Assembly: GCA_963819075.1 (NCBI GenBank)
Contig: CAWFUP010000005.1
Location: 124,001-188,000 of the forward strand
DNA from: CAVQBJ01 sp963819075
GTDB lineage: Bacteria; Actinomycetota; Thermoleophilia; Solirubrobacterales; Solirubrobacteraceae
Reading direction: 5' to 3'
Length of the DNA stretch: 64,000 bases
The position numbers were made by a program, and so were the translations under genes. This document shows, piece after piece, positions 60,270-64,000 of this stretch; the stretch's first letter is position 1; each line of letters starts with the position of its first letter. The notes below the pieces were generated by a model, which was given only the letters and a program-made list of their open reading frames with translations, was not told the origin of the DNA and did not search any database.

Positions 60270-60908
60270 CTACGACGCGGCGGGGCGAAACGCCCTTGGC
60301 GCCGCGCCGTTGATGCGGACCGGAACCTCCGCCAGCGGCGACGCCGGGTACTCGCGGGCCAGCAGCGAGTAAACGAGGACCGTTCGCGCCTGCCCGCCGT
60401 GGCGGTGGAAGTCGCGTAAGACCCCCTCGCGCGCGAACCCGACGCGTTCGAGTGCGGACTGTGATCGCGCGTTGCGAGCGTCGGAGTAGGCGCTGAGGCG
60501 TCGCAGGCCGAGCGGCCCGAAGGCGAGCGCCGCGATAAGCGCTTTCGCCTCGAGGTTGGCGCCCGTTCCCCAGTGAGCGCGCCCGAGCCAGGTTCCCACG
60601 ACCGCGCGGCGGTCACGCGCGGACAGCTCGGCGAGCATGATGACCCCGATCGGCGTGTCGGACGCGTCGACGACGGCGAACTCGAGCGCGGTCCCGCTGC
60701 GTCGCCGCGCCGGCAGCGAGCGCACCCACGCGCGCGGCTCCCCCACGTCGCGGTAGGGGCCCCAGGAGAAATAGCGCGTCACGCGGGCGTCGCTGGCGAG
60801 CGCGAGCAGCGCAGGCGCGTCGCGCTCGGCGGGGTAGCGCAGACGAAGCGTCGGACCGTGCAGGCGCAGCGGCCGCAGCGCCACCGGAGAGGCTCCAGGC
60901 TGGCTCAT
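60270..60908 (-). CDS. GNAT acetyltransferase (RimJ/RimL type)
   Basis: The 212-residue protein begins MSQPGASPVALRPLRLHGPT and shows the GNAT motif GTWLGRAHWGTGANLEAKAL, followed by LRRLSAYSDARNARSQSALERVG, which together bind acetyl-CoA. Such proteins acetylate N-terminal or side-chain amines; the target is unknown. The frame is open far upstream, but the ATG at 60908 fits the domain start. Confidence 0.85.
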   Translation of the reverse strand: MSQPGASPVALRPLRLHGPTLRLRYPAERDAPALLALASDARVTRYFSWGPYRDVGEPRAWVRSLPARRRSGTALEFAVVDASDTPIGVIMLAELSARDRRAVVGTWLGRAHWGTGANLEAKALIAALAFGPLGLRRLSAYSDARNARSQSALERVGFAREGVLRDFHRHGGQARTVLVYSLLAREYPASPLAEVPVRINGAAPRAFRPAAS

Positions 60909-61245
60909 CGCGCGCCGGGCACGATCGCTCGGAGTCGTCGCATGGCGTGAGTCTGCCAGCAGGCCTTCGGTTGGGTCGCGCTGGAGGAGAGGCGCGCTAC
61001 GGGCCGCGGGTGCCGTGGCGCCGCGCTCGATGAGGTCCGCGTAGCGGGCGTTTGGCGGCACACGCCGGCGCGAGCCGTCGTGCCGCCCGGAGATCCGCGA
61101 TAATCCCGCCCGAGCTCGGCCACGCAGCGGCGCCGGGTTCGCCCCCAACGCCCCTTGAGCTGCGCTCGACGCGCCCGAGCCAGCGTCGATCGAAGGCCGG
61201 GCGGCGCGCCGTGTACGCTCACGTCGCGTCGGGCCGTACGAGCAG
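60909..61245. other. 337-bp interval with no recognisable gene
   Basis: This is the only stretch above 300 bp without a gene. It separates divergent genes. It contains GATAAT at 61099-61104 and TACGCT at 61214-61219, both possible -10 boxes. The second would give a leader of about 26 nt before ATG 61246. I see no tRNA cloverleaf, no conserved ORF and no long inverted repeat. Confidence 0.5.
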
Positions 61246-62622
61246 ATGACCCACACCGACCTCAACGTCCCCAGCAAGCCGGACGCCTCCGTGACTGGGG
61301 TGGCGGACGGTGCTCCCGGCCAGTCCGCGGCGATCGAGAGCGTGTCGCCTGCGTCCTCGGGGCGAGGGCTGCGGGCGCTCGGCTCGGTCGGCCTGCTTGG
61401 CACGGTCGCCTGCACCGTGTGGATCGTGCTCGACGCCGCGTCGGCGAAGTCGGCGCTCGTGCCCCGTCAGCCGCCGATCGCCGGCTGGCTGAACGGGCCG
61501 GGCGCCGCCCTCAGCTACCGGACCTTCCTCGCGGCGATCCTCGCGACGACCGTCTGCTACGTCGCGGCCGTCGTCGGCGCCCGACGAGTGTCCGCCCGCC
61601 TGCTCATCGGGACGATCCTGGCCCTGCACGTCGTCCTGCTCATCGGGCCGGTCCTCATCTCCCAGGACGTCTTTCAGTACATCGACTACGGGCGGCTCGG
61701 TGTCCTGCACGGGATCAACCCGTTCGCGAACGGCCCGATCGCTGCGCCACAGGACCCGCTCTATCACTACGTGGGAACGGTCTGGTACCGCGTTCCGAGC
61801 GCCTACGGTCCACTGTTCACGCTCGCCAGCTACCCGATCGCGCTGCTCGGGGTCGACGGTGCGCTGTGGGGAATGAAGGTTCTCGCCATCGCCGCCAGCC
61901 TCGCCGCGCTGGCCTTCGTGTGGCTGTGTGCCAAGCGCCTCGGACGCGACCCGGTCTCGGCCACGCTGATCGTCGGCGTCAACCCGCTGTGGATCATCTA
62001 CGGTGTCGGCGGGTACCACAACGACCTCGTCATGGACGCGCTCATGATGGGCGGCGTCCTCCTGCTCCTGCGCGGCGAGAACGCGCGCGGCGCCGCCGCC
62101 GTCGTCACCGGGGCGGCCGTGAAGGCGACGGCAATCGTCGTGCTGCCGTTCGTCCTGCTCGCGCGTCGCAGCGTCTCGCTGCTCGCCGGCGCCGCGGCCG
62201 CCGTCGTCGTCATCGGCCTCATCTCGTTCGTCGCCTTCGGCGTCCACGGCCTGGACTTCGTCTCGGTGCTCAACCGCAACTCCACGTTCGTCTCGAGCGA
62301 CAGCTTCCCGCTCGAGGTCGCCCACCTCGTCGGGCTGCCCGGCGTGTTCCGCATCGACCGCACGATCGTGCGCGTCGCCAGCGTGCTCGTCCTGCTCTGG
62401 CTGATGTGGCGCACCTGGCGCGGCTACGACTGGCTCTCGGCGTCGGCCTGGGCGCTGCTCGTGCTCGCGGTCGGCACGACATGGCTGCTCGCGTGGTACC
62501 TGCTGTGGGCGCTGCCGCTCGCCGTGCTCTCGCGCGACCGGCGCGTGCTGTGGGCGACCCTCGCGGTGATGGCCCTGTTCGTCGTCCACCAGACCGCTCC
62601 GCTGTTCTCACCGACGATATGA
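61246..62622 (+). CDS. Polyprenol-phosphate mannose-dependent mannosyltransferase-like protein (GT87/MptA-B type)
   Basis: The 458-residue membrane protein has a 45-residue cytoplasmic start and about twelve helices. The motif SQDVFQYIDYGRLGVLHGIN with INPFANGP after the second or third helix is typical of the actinobacterial alpha-1,6-mannosyltransferase family. GVGGYHNDLVMDALMM is a second hallmark. It probably extends a mannan or lipoglycan outside the membrane; the exact product is not known. It overlaps the next gene by four bases. Confidence 0.82.
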   Translation: MTHTDLNVPSKPDASVTGVADGAPGQSAAIESVSPASSGRGLRALGSVGLLGTVACTVWIVLDAASAKSALVPRQPPIAGWLNGPGAALSYRTFLAAILATTVCYVAAVVGARRVSARLLIGTILALHVVLLIGPVLISQDVFQYIDYGRLGVLHGINPFANGPIAAPQDPLYHYVGTVWYRVPSAYGPLFTLASYPIALLGVDGALWGMKVLAIAASLAALAFVWLCAKRLGRDPVSATLIVGVNPLWIIYGVGGYHNDLVMDALMMGGVLLLLRGENARGAAAVVTGAAVKATAIVVLPFVLLARRSVSLLAGAAAAVVVIGLISFVAFGVHGLDFVSVLNRNSTFVSSDSFPLEVAHLVGLPGVFRIDRTIVRVASVLVLLWLMWRTWRGYDWLSASAWALLVLAVGTTWLLAWYLLWALPLAVLSRDRRVLWATLAVMALFVVHQTAPLFSPTI

Positions 62623-63158
62623 GCGCCACCCCCGCCAGCGAACGGCCGTTCCGCCGCCTACCCGCCTGGGCCGCGCCCCGGCCGCAGGCCGACCGCGATC
62701 CGGCGAGTCGCGACGTGCGCGCGATCGAGACGACGATCCTCGTGCTCGTCGGCCTGCTGCTCGCCGCCGCGGTCCTCTACGACGTGGTCCTGCAGGTGCG
62801 GCTCAACAAGCGCGAGTCGGCCGACCGCGCTACATGGCGGGCCTACGCCCACGTCGCCGACCCGAAGACGCGCCTCGACGTGCGCACGCTCGAGCACGGC
62901 ACGACGGACTTCGTGTGTCGCTCGACGACGACAGTGGCCGCGCTGCAGCCCAGCCAGGTGCGCCTGTGCCTGATGATCAGCGGGTCGACCGTCGCCGGGC
63001 TCCGCCATGTCGACGGCGGCTACTACATCCCGGCCAAGCGACGCGACAGCTACAGCTACCGCTACGGGTGCTTCGGGCTGCCCGCCGAGAGCTCGCTGTG
63101 CGGCGCCGCCAACGCGAAGGCGGCCGCGAGCGCCCCGCTGCCGACATCGCCAGAATGA
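62619..63158 (+). CDS. Hypothetical single-pass membrane protein, 179 residues
   Basis: A Pro/Arg-rich cytoplasmic start is followed by one membrane helix (TTILVLVGLLLAAAVLYDVV) and an outer domain with three Cys and a Tyr-rich segment (GGYYIPAKRRDSYSYRYG). It is coupled by overlaps (ATGA) to glycosyltransferase genes on both sides, so it is likely an accessory of envelope glycan assembly. No family is recognised. Confidence 0.7.
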   Translation: MSATPASERPFRRLPAWAAPRPQADRDPASRDVRAIETTILVLVGLLLAAAVLYDVVLQVRLNKRESADRATWRAYAHVADPKTRLDVRTLEHGTTDFVCRSTTTVAALQPSQVRLCLMISGSTVAGLRHVDGGYYIPAKRRDSYSYRYGCFGLPAESSLCGAANAKAAASAPLPTSPE

Positions 63159-64000
63159 GACTCGCGGGGGCCTCGGTGACCTCCGGGAGGCCGCTGCCGG
63201 CGACCGTTGGCGCCGATGCGGGGCAGGCAGCGCAGGGCTCGACGACCGCAGTCGCCGGATGGCGCCCGGACTGGGCGCTGCTGTTGCTGCTCGCCGCGGC
63301 GATCGTCGTCCGCTTCGCCACGCTCGGCGAGCAGAGCCTCTGGTACGACGAGGCCTACACGCCGGTGCACGTGCTGCACGCCTCGCTCGGCTCGACCCTG
63401 CACGCGATGATCCACAGCGAGAACTCGCCGCCGCTCTGGTACGTGCTGATCTGGGCGTGGTCGCGCGTCTTCGGCGCCGGGGCGGTCGCCCTGCGCTCGT
63501 TGTCGGCGCTCGCTGGCGTGGCCACCGTCGCGGCGGCGTGGGCGATCGGACGAGAGCTTGGCTCACGCCGCACCGCGATCGTCCTGACGGCGATCGTCGC
63601 CTTCAACCCGCTGTTCGTCTGGTACTCGCAGGAGGCACGCGTATACGCGCTCTTTGCGTTCCTCGCCTCCCTGTCGCTGTGGACGTTCCTGCGCGCCTGG
63701 CGGGACCCGAGCCCCCGCGAACTCGCGGCGTGGGCCGTCGGCATCAGTGCTCGCGCTGTGCACGCACTACTTCGCGGGCTTCCTCATCGCTCCCGAGGCG
63801 GCGCTGCTGCTCGCGACCGCGGTCCCCGCGCTCCGCCCGGCGCTGGCCCGCCTGCGCGCCGGCGGCGACCCGCCACCGGCTCCGGTGGCGCCGCGCGCGC
63901 TCGCCATCGCCCTTGGCGTCGTGGCGCTCGCCGCGTGTGCACTCCTGCCGCTCATCCTCGCCCAAGGCGGGCACGGCACGCAGTGGATCGGGCGCTGGGC
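63155..64000 (+). CDS. GT39-like membrane glycosyltransferase, 3' truncated by window end, one frameshift
   Basis: The ATG at 63155 overlaps the preceding stop. After a short start, one helix leads to the acidic motif QSLWYDEAYTPVHVLHASLG, with the D-E pair expected in PMT/ArnT-type enzymes. FNPLFVWYSQEARVYALFAF is a second hallmark (YSQEARxY). One extra base near 63749 breaks the frame; the next frame continues smoothly with THYFAGFLIAPEAALLL to the end of the window. The gene continues beyond 64000. Confidence 0.8.
   Translation, partial: MRLAGASVTSGRPLPATVGADAGQAAQGSTTAVAGWRPDWALLLLLAAAIVVRFATLGEQSLWYDEAYTPVHVLHASLGSTLHAMIHSENSPPLWYVLIWAWSRVFGAGAVALRSLSALAGVATVAAAWAIGRELGSRRTAIVLTAIVAFNPLFVWYSQEARVYALFAFLASLSLWTFLRAWRDPSPRELAAWAVGISARAVHALLRGLPHRSRGGAAARDRGPRAPPGAGPPARRRRPATGSGGAARARHRPWRRGARRVCTPAAHPRPRRARHAVDRALG

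Noticed and set aside
61085..61160. tRNA-like T-arm (GGGTTCGCCCCC)
   Set aside because: No acceptor, D or anticodon arms can be folded around it.
1..64000. CRISPR arrays, insertion sequences, prophage or attachment sites
   Set aside because: No regularly spaced repeats, transposase or phage genes were seen; the only tyrosine recombinase is in the housekeeping xer-whiG position.

Overview
The window is a GC-rich (about 70% or more) chromosomal segment from a member of the Actinomycetota. It is most likely class Thermoleophilia (Solirubrobacterales-like); that class assignment is my inference. The evidence is the gene order: sepIVA, DUF177, rpmF, plsX, acpP, rnc, smc, ftsY, then rpsP, khpA, rimM, trmD, rplS, lepB, rnhB, yraN, comM, dprA, then xerC/D and a WhiG-type sigma factor. 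This is the classical actinobacterial order. Supporting signs are zinc-type L28 and L32, a mutasome operon (imuB-dnaE2) with a gram-positive/actinobacterial LexA box, and many leaderless genes. No tRNA, rRNA, CRISPR array, insertion sequence or prophage was seen.

Layout. 1-3.4 kb: two multi-span glycosyltransferase-type membrane proteins. 3.4-6.9 kb: riboflavin genes ribD-ribE-ribBA-ribH. 7-12.4 kb: rpmB, a fatty-acid-kinase-like DAK protein, recG, rsmD and coaD. 12.4-12.8 kb: sepIVA-like septum protein. 12.9-17.6 kb: a secreted Ser/Thr-rich protein, a coiled-coil nuclease-like protein and an acyl-CoA ligase, which interrupt the usual sepIVA-DUF177 junction. 17.6-27.6 kb: DUF177, L32, phospholipid/ACP genes, RNase III, SMC, FtsY, NfeD, an SPFH protein, an O-methyltransferase and a lipoprotein. 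27.6-33 kb: ffh (inverted) and the rpsP-to-rnhB ribosome, tRNA and secretion cluster. 33-36.3 kb: yraN, comM and dprA (DNA uptake). 36.3-42.6 kb: thiD, two unknowns, ilvD, a diguanylate cyclase, a hydrolase and a nucleotidase. 42.7-48.2 kb: XerC/D, WhiG-type sigma, an EF-G paralogue, unknowns and RNase HI. 48.2-52 kb: a cell-wall pair (LCP protein, FtsW/RodA), DUF3052 and a 60-residue peptide gene. 52-57 kb: SOS mutasome (imuB, DUF6504-like, dnaE2). 57-64 kb: phosphopantetheinyl transferase, STAS protein, GGDEF/HD-GYP protein, acetyltransferase and three more envelope glycan/membrane genes.

Sequence quality changes inside the window. From base 1 to about 14.6 kb nearly every gene except the short rpmB is broken by single-base insertions or deletions, although its motifs survive in alternating frames. 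Beyond that point genes are essentially intact, with suspected single-base errors only at the whiG start and near 63,749. I read the first part as uncorrected sequencing error, not pseudogenes, and I give outer gene limits with approximate frame-change points.

The points most worth a second look are: (i) a 30-bp perfect-armed palindrome containing the LexA box CGAAC-GTAT-GTTCG over the imuB start, plus a second 51-bp palindrome in front of dnaE2; (ii) a self-contained transcription unit for a 60-residue peptide with a GG-C junction; (iii) a 7-bp element, TAATCTA, that serves as -10 for two divergent leaderless genes; (iv) about a dozen genes whose -10 box lies 6-9 bp before the start codon; (v) an RNase III lacking two of its four catalytic carboxylates.
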